A DNA stretch of 31,420 bases from Rhodobacteraceae bacterium UBA6273 (GCA_002440625.1 DJUV01000226.1:1-31420); one strand, 5' to 3'; positions 8,575 to 16,980 are shown, numbered from the stretch's first letter. The notes: generated by a model not told the origin, from the letters alone. Numbers and translations are program-made.

Positions 8575-9033
8575 TCAGACCGGCAGGACCGTGGTTTCCT
8601 TGAGTTCTTCCATGACAAAGCTCGCCGAAACATCCGCAAGCTCGATCCGCCCGACGATGGCCTGATAGAGCCGGTCGTAATCCTTCACGTCGGCGACCCG
8701 CGCGCGGATCAGATAGTCAAGCTCCCCGGTCATCCGGTAGGCGCCGAGAATCTCCGGCATGTCGCGCGCGACCTTTGCGAAGCGGTCGAGCCAGTCCGGC
8801 GCGTGGCGGTCGGTACGGATCATCATGAATACCGTCAGGCCGAGGCCAAGCTTTTCAGGATCGAGAAGTGCGGCGCGCCCGGCGATGACGCCCGAAACCT
8901 CAAGCCCCTTGATCCGCCGCCAGACCGCATTCCGCGAAAGGCCGACCCTGTCGCCGATCTCATCGAGCGGCATCGCCGCATCACGCTGGATCAGTCGCAG
9001 GATTTTTGCGTCGAAAGCGTCAAGTGTCTCCAT
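8575..9033 (-). CDS. Lrp/AsnC-family transcriptional regulator
   Basis: A 152-residue feast/famine regulator. The N-terminal winged helix-turn-helix covers about residues 4-55 (LDEIGDRVGLSRNAVWRRIK). The C-terminal RAM ligand-binding and oligomerisation domain contains YRMTGELDYLIRARVADVKD. The ATG giving METLDAFDAKIL fits the family start; an in-frame ATG 12 codons upstream would add an atypical tail, and the ribosome site of either is weak. It is convergent with xylulokinase and divergent from the DUF6356/amidotransferase genes. It may regulate itself and those genes through the AT-rich 114-bp gap. Its effector is unknown, probably an amino acid by family. Confidence 0.9.
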   Translation of the reverse strand: METLDAFDAKILRLIQRDAAMPLDEIGDRVGLSRNAVWRRIKGLEVSGVIAGRAALLDPEKLGLGLTVFMMIRTDRHAPDWLDRFAKVARDMPEILGAYRMTGELDYLIRARVADVKDYDRLYQAIVGRIELADVSASFVMEELKETTVLPV

Positions 9034-9049
9034 GAAGTGCTTTATCTTG

Positions 9050-9077
9050 GGAAAAATTCCACATATCAAGGAAAAAT
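9050..9077. repeat. 8-bp direct repeat GGAAAAAT spaced 20 bp, in the lrp-like gene's upstream gap
   Basis: GGAAAAAT occurs at 9050-9057 and again at 9070-9077, so start-to-start spacing is 20 bp, near two helical turns. The first copy sits in a small dyad, GGAA-AAA-TTCC (9050-9060). Lrp-family proteins often bind phased AT-rich sites upstream of their own genes. This is a plausible but unproven autoregulatory element. Confidence 0.35.
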
Positions 9078-9147
9078 ACAGGCAAGAATGTGAACCGATC
9101 CCATGCGCTCAGCGGCATACTTCCTGCATCCGCAACAGGAGGCAGAC

Positions 9148-9354
9148 ATGATCGCAAGACTTTTCATCGCACATCCCGCAAGCGTTGACGAAACCTATCT
9201 TCAGCACGCCGCCTTCGCCGGTAAGTTCTCTCTCGCGCTCTTTGGCGCGGCCTTTGCTGCCGCCATTCATGCGATCTTTCCCTTCGTCTTCGAAAAGACG
9301 GCAAGCAGCACCGTGGCGCGGCTCTACGCGCGGACCCATACCCGAGGCAAGTGA
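9148..9354 (+). CDS. DUF6356 family small membrane protein
   Basis: A 68-residue protein with the pattern I associate with DUF6356, a small uncharacterised family common in Rhodobacterales. The N-terminus reads FIAHPASVDETYLQHAAFA; a hydrophobic segment (about residues 26-48, LALFGAAFAAAIHAIFPFVF) with an internal histidine follows, then a basic tail. ACAGGAGGCAGAC is a strong ribosome site for the ATG at 9148. Its TGA is followed directly by the ATG of the amidotransferase gene, so the two should be cotranscribed and coupled. Function is unknown; it is probably an inner-membrane protein. Confidence 0.8.
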   Translation: MIARLFIAHPASVDETYLQHAAFAGKFSLALFGAAFAAAIHAIFPFVFEKTASSTVARLYARTHTRGK

Positions 9355-10146
9355 ATGTGCAGATGGGCGGCCTATATCGGCGATCCGATCTTTCTTGAGG
9401 ACATCATCAGCCGTCCCGGCCATTCGCTGATCCGCCAAAGCCATGGGGCGACCCAGTGCAAGTCGGCGATCAACGCCGATGGCTTCGGCCTCGCCTGGTA
9501 TGGCGAGCGGGAAGAGCCGGGCCTTTTCCGCGACATCCTGCCGGCCTGGTCGGACCCGAACCTCCGTTCCCTCACCGCGCAGGTCAGATCGCGGCTTTTC
9601 CTCGCCCATGTCCGCGCCTCGACCGGCTCGGCGACCAGCCGCAACAACTGCCATCCCTTCGTCGTCGGGCGCTGGACCTTCATGCACAACGGTCAGATCG
9701 GCGGCTATGACGCCTTCCGCCGCGATGCCGACATGCTGATCCCCGATGAGCTTTACCCGCAGAGGAAGGGCGCGACGGACAGCGAGGCGCTGTTCCTGCT
9801 GGCCCTCGCCGAAGGGCTTGATACCGACCCGAAAGGCGCGCTCGAACGCGCCACTGCGCGGCTTGAGGCGCTGTCGCGGCAAAAGGGCGCCGCTCCGCAT
9901 TTCCGCATGACGGCGGCATTCTCGGACGGCATCCGGCTTTATGCCGTGCGCTACGCCACCGACGACCTCGCTCCGACGCTCTATCACCGCTGGTCCGACA
10001 GCCGCGGCGGCAGGGCGGTCGTCTCCGAGCCCCTCGAAAGCGGCGAGGACTGGGTGGCTGTGCCGCCGGCATCCTTCTGCACCTTCGAGGGCCGCGATGT
10101 GCGGGTCGAGCGCTTCCTGCCGGCGGTTGCCGCCCGCGCGGCCTGA
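9355..10146 (+). CDS. Class II glutamine amidotransferase (YafJ/EgtC-like)
   Basis: Stand-alone class II amidotransferase domain (GATase_4 type), 263 residues. Cys2, exposed after removal of the initiator Met (MCRWAAYIGDP), is the expected N-terminal nucleophile that releases ammonia from glutamine. Conserved stretches are NADGFGLAWYG, LAHVRASTGSATSRNNCHPF, FMHNGQIGGY and GATDSEALFLLALAEG. There is no synthetase or sugar-isomerase domain, so it either works with a partner or acts as a hydrolase on a gamma-glutamyl compound. The ATG abuts the TGA of the DUF6356 gene. EgtC-type ergothioneine hydrolase is one alternative, but no other ergothioneine gene is nearby. Confidence 0.88.
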   Translation: MCRWAAYIGDPIFLEDIISRPGHSLIRQSHGATQCKSAINADGFGLAWYGEREEPGLFRDILPAWSDPNLRSLTAQVRSRLFLAHVRASTGSATSRNNCHPFVVGRWTFMHNGQIGGYDAFRRDADMLIPDELYPQRKGATDSEALFLLALAEGLDTDPKGALERATARLEALSRQKGAAPHFRMTAAFSDGIRLYAVRYATDDLAPTLYHRWSDSRGGRAVVSEPLESGEDWVAVPPASFCTFEGRDVRVERFLPAVAARAA

Positions 10147-10252
10147 CCGGCGCGAATGTCGTTTTCGCACCTGAGGTGACGCAAACCGCAGCCGGGCAGG
10201 CGGCTTTGGCGGTAAAAGGATCAGCACAGCAGAGATAGCAGGAGACGGTAGG

Positions 10253-11797
10253 ATGAGCGACGTTGCGGAAGGCCGCAGGGCACGGGGTGGCGGCGGTGCG
10301 GCGCGCCGGGCCGAACGCACGGCGGTTCGGATCGAGGCGGCGAAGTTCATCGAGCGCAAGATCCCGAACTTCGAGATTCTGAACGAGGAAGCGCTCGAGA
10401 TCATCGAGGCGAATGCCGAGACGATCCTTGAGGAGATCGGTGTCAACTTCGTCGAGAACCCCGGTGCCTTGGCACTCTGGAAGGCCGCAGGCGCCGATGT
10501 TCAGGGCGAAAGGGTGCGGATTCCGCGCGGCCTGGCCCGGCATCTGTGCAAGACCGCACCTGCCTCCTATGTCCAGCATGCCCGCAACCCTGACCGGAGC
10601 GTGACGGTCGGCGGCCGTGGCCTTGTGCTTGCACCGGTCTATGGCCCGCCCTTCGTGCGCGACGCCGATGGTGGCCGCCGCTATGCCACGATCGCGGATT
10701 TCCACAAGTTCGTGAAGCTCGGCTACATGTCGAAATGGCTGCACCACTCCGGCGGCACCGTCTGCGAACCGACCGACGTGCCGGTGAACAAGCGCCATCT
10801 GGACATGCTTCATGCCCACATGACGCTTTCCGACAAACCCTACATGGGCTCGGTCACCGCGCCGGAGCGGGCGGCGGATTCGGTCGAGATGTCGGATATC
10901 CTGTTCGGCGGGCTCGACGGGCGGACGGTGATGACCTCGCTCATCAACATCAACTCGCCGATGACCTTCGACGGCATCATGATGGGTGCGCTTGAGGTCT
11001 ATGCCAAGGCCAATCAGGCTGCGATCATCTCGCCCTTCATCGTCGGCGGGGCGATGTCGCCCACGACCGTCGCGGGCACGCTGACGCAGGTGCTGGTCGA
11101 AGTGTTGGCGGGTGTCGCCTACAGCCAGCTTGTCAAGAAGGGCGCGCCGGTCATCGCCGGGGCCTTCGTCACCTCGACCGACATGGCTTCGGGTGCACCG
11201 ACCTTCGGCACCCCGGAAGCAAGCCTCGTGACCTACGGCGCGGGCCAGTTGGTCCGCCGTCTGGGCGTTCCCTACCGTTCGGCGGGGGCCTTCTGCGGAT
11301 CGAAATTGCCAGACGCACAGGCCGCCTACGAATCCGCCAACTCGCTCAATATGGGCCTGCTGGCGGGGGTCAACTTCATGCTCCATGCCTGCGGCTGGCT
11401 GGAAGGCGGCCTAGTCTCCTCCTTCGAGAAGTTCGTGATGGATGCCGACCAGCTTGGCGTGCTCCACAAGCTCTCCGAGGGCATCGACATGTCGGACAAC
11501 GGTCTGGCGATGGAGGCGCTGCGCTATGTGGGCTCGGGCCAGGCGACCCACTTCCTTGGCACCGACCACACGCAGGCCAACTTCAAGACCGCCTTCTGGC
11601 GGACCGAGCTTCTGGACTACAAGCCCTTCGAGACCTGGCAGGAAGAGGGCGAGCGCGATACCGTGACGCTGGCGCGCGAACGGGTGGCGAAGCTGCTGAA
11701 CGACTACCAGAAGCCGGCCATCGACCCGGCGGTCGAAGAGGCGCTGACGGAATATGTCGCCAAGAAAAAGGCGTCGATGCCCGACGCCTTCATGTGA
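10253..11797 (+). CDS. Trimethylamine methyltransferase (MttB) family protein, non-pyrrolysine
   Basis: A 514-residue member of the MttB superfamily. Characterised members move a methyl group from a quaternary or tertiary amine to a corrinoid protein. Family-like stretches include ETILEEIGVNFVENPGAL near the N-terminus, GSVTAPERAADSVEMSD, IISPFIVGGAMSPTTVAGTL, GAPTFGTPEASLVTYGAGQL and LNMGLLAGVNFMLHACGWLEGG. No in-frame TAG interrupts it, so it resembles the pyrrolysine-free members (MtgB and relatives). The first 25 residues are rich in Arg, Gly and Ala and look unstructured. AGGAGACGGTAGG precedes the ATG. Neither a corrinoid protein nor a reductive activase is adjacent. A strong terminator follows. 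The substrate cannot be named. Confidence 0.88.
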   Translation: MSDVAEGRRARGGGGAARRAERTAVRIEAAKFIERKIPNFEILNEEALEIIEANAETILEEIGVNFVENPGALALWKAAGADVQGERVRIPRGLARHLCKTAPASYVQHARNPDRSVTVGGRGLVLAPVYGPPFVRDADGGRRYATIADFHKFVKLGYMSKWLHHSGGTVCEPTDVPVNKRHLDMLHAHMTLSDKPYMGSVTAPERAADSVEMSDILFGGLDGRTVMTSLININSPMTFDGIMMGALEVYAKANQAAIISPFIVGGAMSPTTVAGTLTQVLVEVLAGVAYSQLVKKGAPVIAGAFVTSTDMASGAPTFGTPEASLVTYGAGQLVRRLGVPYRSAGAFCGSKLPDAQAAYESANSLNMGLLAGVNFMLHACGWLEGGLVSSFEKFVMDADQLGVLHKLSEGIDMSDNGLAMEALRYVGSGQATHFLGTDHTQANFKTAFWRTELLDYKPFETWQEEGERDTVTLARERVAKLLNDYQKPAIDPAVEEALTEYVAKKKASMPDAFM

Positions 11798-11820
11798 TCG
11801 TAGAAGATCAGCTCTCAGAT

Positions 11821-11849
11821 AAAAGGCCGCCCCTCGGGGCGGCCTTTTT
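11821..11849. terminator. Strong bidirectional intrinsic terminator
   Basis: AAAAGGCCGCC (11821-11831) pairs with GGCGGCCTTTT (11838-11848); the pairing extends through C/G pairs to a tight CTCG loop, and TTTTT closes the plus-strand side. The A-run on the left gives a T-run on the minus strand, so it can end both the MttB-like gene and the convergent DUF6477 gene, which stops three bases away. Confidence 0.92.
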
Positions 11850-11851
11850 CG

Positions 11852-12142
11852 TCATGCGCGTGCCGGGCGAGGCAAAAGCTGCGCCTCGCCGATCATCGCG
11901 ATCAGAAGCTCGATATGGCGGGTGAAGCTGTAGCCGGCCACGCCGTCGCGGCGCGTTTCCTCAACCTCGGCCTCGGCGGCGATCAGCGCGGAAAGCGCGC
12001 GTTCCGGTGCCGGCGGTTCGGCCACGCGCATCACTCGCTTCAGGTCGCGGTTGCGGTTGTAGTCCGCCACCCCGGCCCGCGCGGCGCGGATCAGAAGCCG
12101 CGGGCGGCGCAGTTCGGTGACGAGCGACAGCAGATCAGTCAT
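11852..12142 (-). CDS. DUF6477 family protein
   Basis: A 96-residue protein starting MTDLLSLVTELRRPRLLIRA, the signature I associate with DUF6477, a Rhodobacterales family of unknown function. It continues GVADYNRNRDLKRVMR and ends with an amphipathic, mostly helical region (YSFTRHIELLIAMIGEAQLL). No signal peptide or membrane helix is visible. GGAG lies about 9 bases before the chosen ATG; an in-frame ATG 13 codons upstream would add an unconserved tail. It is convergent with the MttB-like gene across a shared terminator and divergent from the DUF6456 gene. Confidence 0.82.
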   Translation of the reverse strand: MTDLLSLVTELRRPRLLIRAARAGVADYNRNRDLKRVMRVAEPPAPERALSALIAAEAEVEETRRDGVAGYSFTRHIELLIAMIGEAQLLPRPARA

Positions 12143-12274
12143 GGAAAATCTCCGGTTATATACAACCAGAAGATGAAACATGAAGGGCCGATGTTGCGCA
12201 TTGTCGCTGATCTGCGCGCGGTCTGATCCGACAATTTTATGAAAATGCCGCGATTCTCCGGCGGAAGCGGTGCC

Positions 12275-12289
12275 TTAACTTGCAGGTAA
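12275..12289 (+). promoter_or_regulatory. Degenerate CtrA-like box upstream of the DUF6456 gene
   Basis: TTAA-CTTGCAG-GTAA matches the TTAA-N7-TTAA CtrA pattern at seven of eight defined positions. It lies 78 bp upstream of the DUF6456 start. A small dyad GCAACC-CAC-GGTTGC (12295-12309) follows. CtrA control of the downstream gene is a guess based on this single degenerate match. Confidence 0.25.
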
Positions 12290-12366
12290 CGAATGCAACC
12301 CACGGTTGCGTTCTGATTTGGTTAAGGCGCCCTGAATCGCGCCGTATTTTTTGGGGGAACCACGAT

Positions 12367-13479
12367 ATGTCCACGACCCGTGGCAGCTTTCCGGACTGGC
12401 TGCCCGACGCCACCCGCATCTATCTGCGCCACACCGAAGACGGGCACTCGATCCGGGCCATAGCGCGCGAGGAAGGCTGCCATGCCTCGACCGTGCTGAG
12501 GCGAATCCGCGCCTGTGAGAACCGGCGCGACGATCCCCTGATCGACGATGCGCTGACCCGTTTCGGCCAGATGCGAAGCACGGCCGATGAAACCTCTCTC
12601 CAGTCTGACACCTCAGAGAAAGATCCCCAGATGACAGCACCTCTTCGCCATGCCAAGGGCAAGCTTGCCGATGAAGCGACGGTCCAGCGCGAGGCCCGCC
12701 GCATCCTGCGCCGGCTCTGTGAAATCGGCGCGCTTCTCGCCGTGGCGCCGGAACTGGACAAGGCGGCGGTCCTCAAGGGCGACGTGCGCACCGCCGTCGT
12801 CGACCGCGCCGTGGCGCAGGCTTTCGCGCTGAATGACTGGATTGCGGTCGAACAGCCGGGCCGGGTCACGACCTACCGGATCACCACCGCCGGCCGCGCC
12901 GCCCTGAAGCGACTTCTGGAAGAAGAGCAGGATCGCGGCAACACCGGCTTTGCCGAGGCGCAGTCGCTCTTCGCCGCTCAGCACCGCGAGTGGGGGGAGC
13001 GGGCGGTGATGGAGCCCGGCGCCGACCAACCCCGCCGGATGCGGATCAATCTTGCCGAAAGCCCGCTCGGGCTTCTGGCGCGGCGGCGGGAAAAGGATGG
13101 CCAGCCCTTCCTCGGCCCCGATCTTGTGGCGGCGGGGGAACGGCTCCGCGAGGATTTCGAACTTTCGCAGATGGGGCCGCGCGTCGCGCAGAACTGGGAA
13201 CGCTTCCTGACCGGCGCCGATCGCGGCGGCTTTGCCGTAGATGGCGGCGGCGGCTCAACGCGGGCGCGCGAACGGGTCGCGGCGGCCTTGCGCGACCTCG
13301 GGCCGGGGCTTGGCGACATGGTGCTGCGCTGCTGCTGCTATCTCGAGGGGCTTGAGGCGGCAGAAAAGCGGCTCGGCTGGTCGGCGCGGTCGGGCAAGAT
13401 CGTGCTTCGCATCGCGCTCCTCAGGCTCAAGCGCCACTATGACGAGATCAACGGCGGCAAGGCGCCACTTATCGGCTGA
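12367..13479 (+). CDS. Helix-turn-helix protein with C-terminal DUF6456 domain
   Basis: A 370-residue protein. Residues about 17-50 form a resolvase/transposase-like helix-turn-helix (SIRAIAREEGCHASTVLRRI). A linker follows, then a winged-helix-like stretch (about 95-190, ending DWIAVEQPGRVTTYRITTAG). The C-terminal DUF6456 region (about 245-360) contains AESPLGLLARRR, LVAAGERLREDFELSQMGPR and LGWSARSGKIVLRIALLRLK. It looks like a DNA-binding regulator conserved in alphaproteobacteria, but I know no established function. The ATG at 12367 is preceded by TTGGGGGAACC. Transcription probably ends at the shared hairpin before the convergent aquaporin gene. Confidence 0.82.
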   Translation: MSTTRGSFPDWLPDATRIYLRHTEDGHSIRAIAREEGCHASTVLRRIRACENRRDDPLIDDALTRFGQMRSTADETSLQSDTSEKDPQMTAPLRHAKGKLADEATVQREARRILRRLCEIGALLAVAPELDKAAVLKGDVRTAVVDRAVAQAFALNDWIAVEQPGRVTTYRITTAGRAALKRLLEEEQDRGNTGFAEAQSLFAAQHREWGERAVMEPGADQPRRMRINLAESPLGLLARRREKDGQPFLGPDLVAAGERLREDFELSQMGPRVAQNWERFLTGADRGGFAVDGGGGSTRARERVAAALRDLGPGLGDMVLRCCCYLEGLEAAEKRLGWSARSGKIVLRIALLRLKRHYDEINGGKAPLIG

Positions 13480-13488
13480 GCCAAGGAA

Positions 13489-13516
13489 AAAGGGCGGCGT
13501 GTGACCGCCGCCCTTT
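13489..13516. terminator. Bidirectional intrinsic terminator between DUF6456 gene and aqpZ
   Basis: AAAGGGCGGCG (13489-13499) pairs perfectly with CGCCGCCCTTT (13506-13516) around a 6-nt loop. An A-run (AAAAA) precedes it, giving a U-run on the minus strand; the plus strand has only TTT. It separates two convergent genes and can serve both, probably better for the aquaporin transcript. Confidence 0.8.
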
Positions 13517-13537
13517 CCAGATCCGTTGATCGCGCGA

Positions 13538-14221
13538 TCAATCCGCGCGCGTCAGGCCTGCGCCATGTAGGATCCCGGCCAGCGCGCCGCCAGCAAGCGG
13601 CGCCACGATGAAGAGCCAGAGCTGGCTCATCGCCGCGCCGCCGACGAACAGCGCCGGGCCGATGGACCGGGCCGGGTTCACCGACACGCCGGTCACGTTG
13701 ATGCCGACAAGGTGGATGCCGGCCAGCGTCAGGCCGATGGCGAGGCCGGCAAAACCGGCGACGCTGCCGGGGCCGGTGGCGCCAAGGATCACTGTCACGA
13801 AGAAGAAGGTGGCCACGAATTCGAAGATGAAGGCCGCGCCAAGGCTGTATTCGCCGTTGTAGCCGGTCCCCCAGCCATTCGCGCCAAGGCCGTTGACGGC
13901 GATGTCATAGCCTGCCCGACCACTCGCGATCATGTAGATCACCAGCGCGCCGACGATGGCGCCGGCGATCTGCGCGATGACATGACTGATGAACTGGTTC
14001 ACCGGCATCTGGCCGGAGGTCAGGAACCCAAGCGACACCGCAGGATTGAGATGTGCGCCCGAGATCGCGCCGATGCCATAGGCCGCCGCGACGATTGACA
14101 GGCCGAAAGCCATGGCGATGCCGTGGAAACCGATGAGATCACCCATCAGAACTGCGGACCCGACACCGAAGAAAACGAGGATGAAGGTGCCGATGAATTC
14201 CGCGAAGGGTTTCTTGAACAT
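13538..14221 (-). CDS. aqpZ: Aquaporin Z-type water channel
   Basis: Inner-membrane water channel, 227 residues, six hydrophobic segments. The two pore motifs are AHLNPAVSLG (NPA at 59-61) and SVNPARSIGPAL (NPA at 182-184). The selectivity-filter residues expected of a water-selective AqpZ are present: F39 (AMAFGLS), H170 (AGIHLVG) and R185 after the second NPA. This argues against a glycerol facilitator. GGGAG sits 6 bases before the chosen ATG (MFKKPFAEFIG); the frame stays open upstream but only with a basic, unconserved tail. The gene is divergent from lipA across a 127-bp gap. Confidence 0.95.
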   Translation of the reverse strand: MFKKPFAEFIGTFILVFFGVGSAVLMGDLIGFHGIAMAFGLSIVAAAYGIGAISGAHLNPAVSLGFLTSGQMPVNQFISHVIAQIAGAIVGALVIYMIASGRAGYDIAVNGLGANGWGTGYNGEYSLGAAFIFEFVATFFFVTVILGATGPGSVAGFAGLAIGLTLAGIHLVGINVTGVSVNPARSIGPALFVGGAAMSQLWLFIVAPLAGGALAGILHGAGLTRAD

Positions 14222-14348
14222 GGTTAACTCCCATAAGTGACTGATACCTTGCAAGTTTAGGCACCAATTCGGTCGCCGTCGCCTTGCGTTGCGTTTCCGT
14301 GATGAAAGTCCTATCTGGTGTGACAAGTTTGTTCAGGGGGAAAATCCT

Positions 14349-15299
14349 GTGCGTGATCTCAGACTTCCAGACCAGCGGCACCCGGAAAAGGCAGGCAAGC
14401 CCGATCAGGCGCAGCCGAAGAAGCCGGACTGGATCAGGGTCAAGGCGCCGACCTCGGCCGGTTACAAGCAGACCCGCGACATCCTGAAGTCGAACAAGCT
14501 GGTAACGGTTTGCGAAGAGGCGGGCTGCCCCAATGTCGGCGAATGCTGGAGCCAGGGCCACGCCACCATGATGATCATGGGCGAGATCTGCACCCGCGGC
14601 TGTTCCTTCTGCAACGTCGCCACCGGCAAACCCAACGCGCTCGACCAGTTCGAGCCGGGGCGCGTCGCCCATGCGGTGCAGACGCTTGGGTTGAACCACG
14701 TCGTCATCACCTCCGTCGACCGCGACGATCTTGACGACGGCGGGGCGGAGCATTTCGCCCAGACCATCCGCGCCGTCCGCCACCGCGCGCCGGGCACCAC
14801 CATCGAAATCCTGACGCCGGATTTTCTGAAATGCGCCCCGGAAGCGCTGGAAAAGGTGGTCGAGGCGCGGCCTGACGTTTTCAACCACAACCTCGAAACC
14901 GTCCCCGGCCTCTATCCCACCGTCCGCCCCGGCGCGCGCTACTTCCATTCGCTGAGGCTTCTCCAGCGGGTGAAGGAGCTTGATCCGGCGATGTTCACCA
15001 AATCGGGCATCATGGTCGGGCTGGGAGAGGATGCGCAGTCGGTCCGGCAGGTGATGGATGACATGCGCTCCGCCGATGTCGATTTCCTGACCATTGGCCA
15101 GTACCTGCAACCGACGCCGAAGCACCACCGGGTCGAACGCTTCGTGACCCCGGATGAGTTCAAAGCCTATGAAACCTCGGCCTATGGCAAGGGCTTCCTG
15201 ATGGTCTCGGCCACACCGCTCACGCGGTCGTCCTACCACGCCGGCGACGATTTCGCCCGGATGCGCGCCGCCCGGCTGGAAAAGCTCGGCCGCGGTTAA
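14349..15299 (+). CDS. lipA: Lipoyl synthase
   Basis: Radical SAM enzyme that inserts two sulfur atoms into protein-bound octanoyl groups to make lipoate for pyruvate and 2-oxoglutarate dehydrogenases and glycine cleavage. It has 316 residues from a GTG start. The auxiliary [4Fe-4S] cluster ligands are C55, C60 and C66 ([12 protein letters not shown]), with the conserved serine in the C-terminal RSSY. The radical SAM motif is CTRGCSFC (C81, C85, C88). I chose the GTG at 14349 because CAGGGGG lies 8 bases upstream and [15 protein letters not shown] is a typical alphaproteobacterial LipA start. Its stop overlaps the convergent glutathione transferase stop within TTAA. Confidence 0.96.
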   Translation: MRDLRLPDQRHPEKAGKPDQAQPKKPDWIRVKAPTSAGYKQTRDILKSNKLVTVCEEAGCPNVGECWSQGHATMMIMGEICTRGCSFCNVATGKPNALDQFEPGRVAHAVQTLGLNHVVITSVDRDDLDDGGAEHFAQTIRAVRHRAPGTTIEILTPDFLKCAPEALEKVVEARPDVFNHNLETVPGLYPTVRPGARYFHSLRLLQRVKELDPAMFTKSGIMVGLGEDAQSVRQVMDDMRSADVDFLTIGQYLQPTPKHHRVERFVTPDEFKAYETSAYGKGFLMVSATPLTRSSYHAGDDFARMRAARLEKLGRG

Positions 15300-15919
15300 G
15301 CGGGCGGGATGAAGGGTTGCGAGATTTCCTGAAAGACCGGTAGTGCCTCGGCGCGGGCGGCATGGGCGGCAAGCGCCGGATAGCGTTCCGGATCGTAGAG
15401 ATCGGCAAGACAGTCCTGCACGAACCGCAGGATGCAAGCCACCGCGATATCTGCATGGGTCAGGCCATCCCCGAACCACCATTCGCCGCTCTGCGCTGCC
15501 CGTTCCCGCTCCAGCATGGCGAGCGTCGCGGTGATCTGGGTTTCGCGCCGCCCCTGCAGCACCTCCGACACCTGGGCGTGAAGGCGGCGTTCATAGAAGA
15601 GGCTGACCATGCGGTCGCCCAGCTGCAGTGCGAATCCCGAAAGGCGCAGCGCGCCGAGCCGTTCCTCAGGCCAGAGGCGCCGGTTCTCCGGTACGAGGCT
15701 GTCGAGATTGTCGAGAATGACCTTGCTCTCGACCAGCGCGGTGCCGTCATCCAGTACCAGTACCAGAACCGGCACCGAGCCTGTGGGATTGATCGCCAGA
15801 AGCCGGTCGAAATCGCCGACGACCGACCAGGGCCGATGCTCGAACGGCATGCCGTAGAGCCTCAGCGCGATGCCGACCCGGCGCACGAAAGGGGAATCGT
15901 ATTGTCCGATCAGGATCAT
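15296..15919 (-). CDS. Glutathione S-transferase family protein
   Basis: Cytosolic GST, 207 residues. The N-terminal thioredoxin-like domain starts [23 protein letters not shown], with S9 in the active-site position. It has the glutathione-binding turn GSVPVL (about 48-53) and the ALVES motif. The helical C-terminal domain includes [20 protein letters not shown], with the folding aspartate. The [11 protein letters not shown] stretch contains an in-frame tandem hexamer (TGGTAC repeated, near 15760-15772), adding two residues to a loop that usually reads VPVLVLDDG. Substrate unknown. It overlaps lipA by four bases at the stops. Confidence 0.92.
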   Translation of the reverse strand: MILIGQYDSPFVRRVGIALRLYGMPFEHRPWSVVGDFDRLLAINPTGSVPVLVLVLDDGTALVESKVILDNLDSLVPENRRLWPEERLGALRLSGFALQLGDRMVSLFYERRLHAQVSEVLQGRRETQITATLAMLERERAAQSGEWWFGDGLTHADIAVACILRFVQDCLADLYDPERYPALAAHAARAEALPVFQEISQPFIPPA

Positions 15920-15980
15920 CTTTCGGCGCTCCGCCTGACTTGATCGCTTACAATTGCAGGCCCAGCCGGCAAGGGCAAAG

Positions 15981-16007
15981 AAAATGGCCGCCCGGAACAG
16001 CGGCCTT
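15981..16007 (-). terminator. Probable intrinsic terminator after the porin-like gene
   Basis: On the minus strand GGCCGC and GCGGCC (16005-16000 and 15991-15986) form a 6-bp stem with an 8-nt loop, followed by ATTTTC. It lies just downstream of the porin-like stop. The stem is short, so strength is uncertain. Confidence 0.55.
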
Positions 16008-16024
16008 CCCGTCCTGAAGCGGCG

Positions 16025-16918
16025 TCAGAAGTTGAAGCCGACGGAAACGTCCCAGCGCGCGTCGGCATTCTTGCTATCGCTGACTCCGCCCTGAACATAG
16101 CCACCCTGCATGACGCCGTATTTTGCGCTCAGACCCCAGATCGCCGAGGTTCCGTCAGGGTCAAGCACCGTCGCGGTCAGGTCGAGCTTGTCGACCGGGC
16201 GGTACATCGCCCAGGCCTGCCAGGCGTCCGGCAAAGTGGTATCGCCCGTCGTTACGCCGATCCCGGCCTCGTAAAAGTCCGTGGCGGCGCCGACCTCGCC
16301 GTGGATGATCGTCCCGTCAGTCCCGTTGTCGAAATCGAGGTACTGAAGCGAACCGCCGGCGAAGAGAAAGCCGCCGGTATAGCTCAGCGCCGCATCGACG
16401 AGGTCGGTGTCGCTGCGGGATCGGTGGACCGAAGCCGCAGCCTTGACCGCGCCGAATTCACCATCATAGCGCAGACCCGCAAAGGGATCGTCGTTTGCCA
16501 GGTAGTTGGTCAGCGGCAGGTCGCCGAGGAAGGCCTTCTGGGCAAAGCCGACGATCTGCGTTCCGCCGATCACCGGCATCCGCGACATGCCGGAGGAGGC
16601 GTTGCGCGGCATGCCGAAGCTGAACTTGCCGAAATCCGTCGAATAGGTCAGCGCGCCGAAAACCGCGACATCGTTGAACGGATCATCGCCGAGATAGCCG
16701 GTCAGCCCGAGATCGAGGCCGAGCCCGCGGTCGGAGCCGTCGAAGGAATAGCTCATGTCGGCATCGCCGTAGAGCAGGGTGAAGTCGGTGTTGCCGTCGC
16801 TCGAATATTCAAGCTCGACAGTGCCCGACGCGGTGATGCCCTGCGCCTCAACGGTGGCGGGCGCGAAAGCCATGGCAAACATTGCCACGCGGAAAAGCGT
16901 GTTCGGAGACTGCATCAT
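16025..16918 (-). CDS. Porin-like outer membrane beta-barrel protein
   Basis: A 297-residue protein with a Sec signal peptide (residues 1-25, cleavage near VEA/QG). The mature sequence is a run of alternating polar and hydrophobic strands (GTVELEYSSDGN, LLYGDADMSYSF, GLGLDLGLTGYLG, VHGEVGA-type repeats). It ends in the C-terminal phenylalanine expected for outer-membrane barrel assembly (WDVSVGFNF). It is acidic and glycine-rich like Rhodobacter porins. There are two adjacent ATG codons with GAGGTGG upstream; either could start it. It has a candidate promoter and its own terminator, so it is probably monocistronic. Pore substrate is unknown. Confidence 0.85.
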   Translation of the reverse strand: MMQSPNTLFRVAMFAMAFAPATVEAQGITASGTVELEYSSDGNTDFTLLYGDADMSYSFDGSDRGLGLDLGLTGYLGDDPFNDVAVFGALTYSTDFGKFSFGMPRNASSGMSRMPVIGGTQIVGFAQKAFLGDLPLTNYLANDDPFAGLRYDGEFGAVKAAASVHRSRSDTDLVDAALSYTGGFLFAGGSLQYLDFDNGTDGTIIHGEVGAATDFYEAGIGVTTGDTTLPDAWQAWAMYRPVDKLDLTATVLDPDGTSAIWGLSAKYGVMQGGYVQGGVSDSKNADARWDVSVGFNF

Positions 16919-16980
16919 ACCACCTCAATCACAGTTTTTTGCGGCCGAGAATCTATGCCTTGGCTCATTCTTCCGGGATC

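Noticed and set aside
10168..10178. CACCT-G-AGGTG palindrome upstream of the MttB-family gene
   Set aside because: It is a single 11-bp palindrome with no second copy or recognised regulator; chance cannot be excluded.
9680..11386. 568-codon open frame on the minus strand
   Set aside because: It is the antisense shadow of the MttB-family gene and amidotransferase, with no motif and shadow-like composition.
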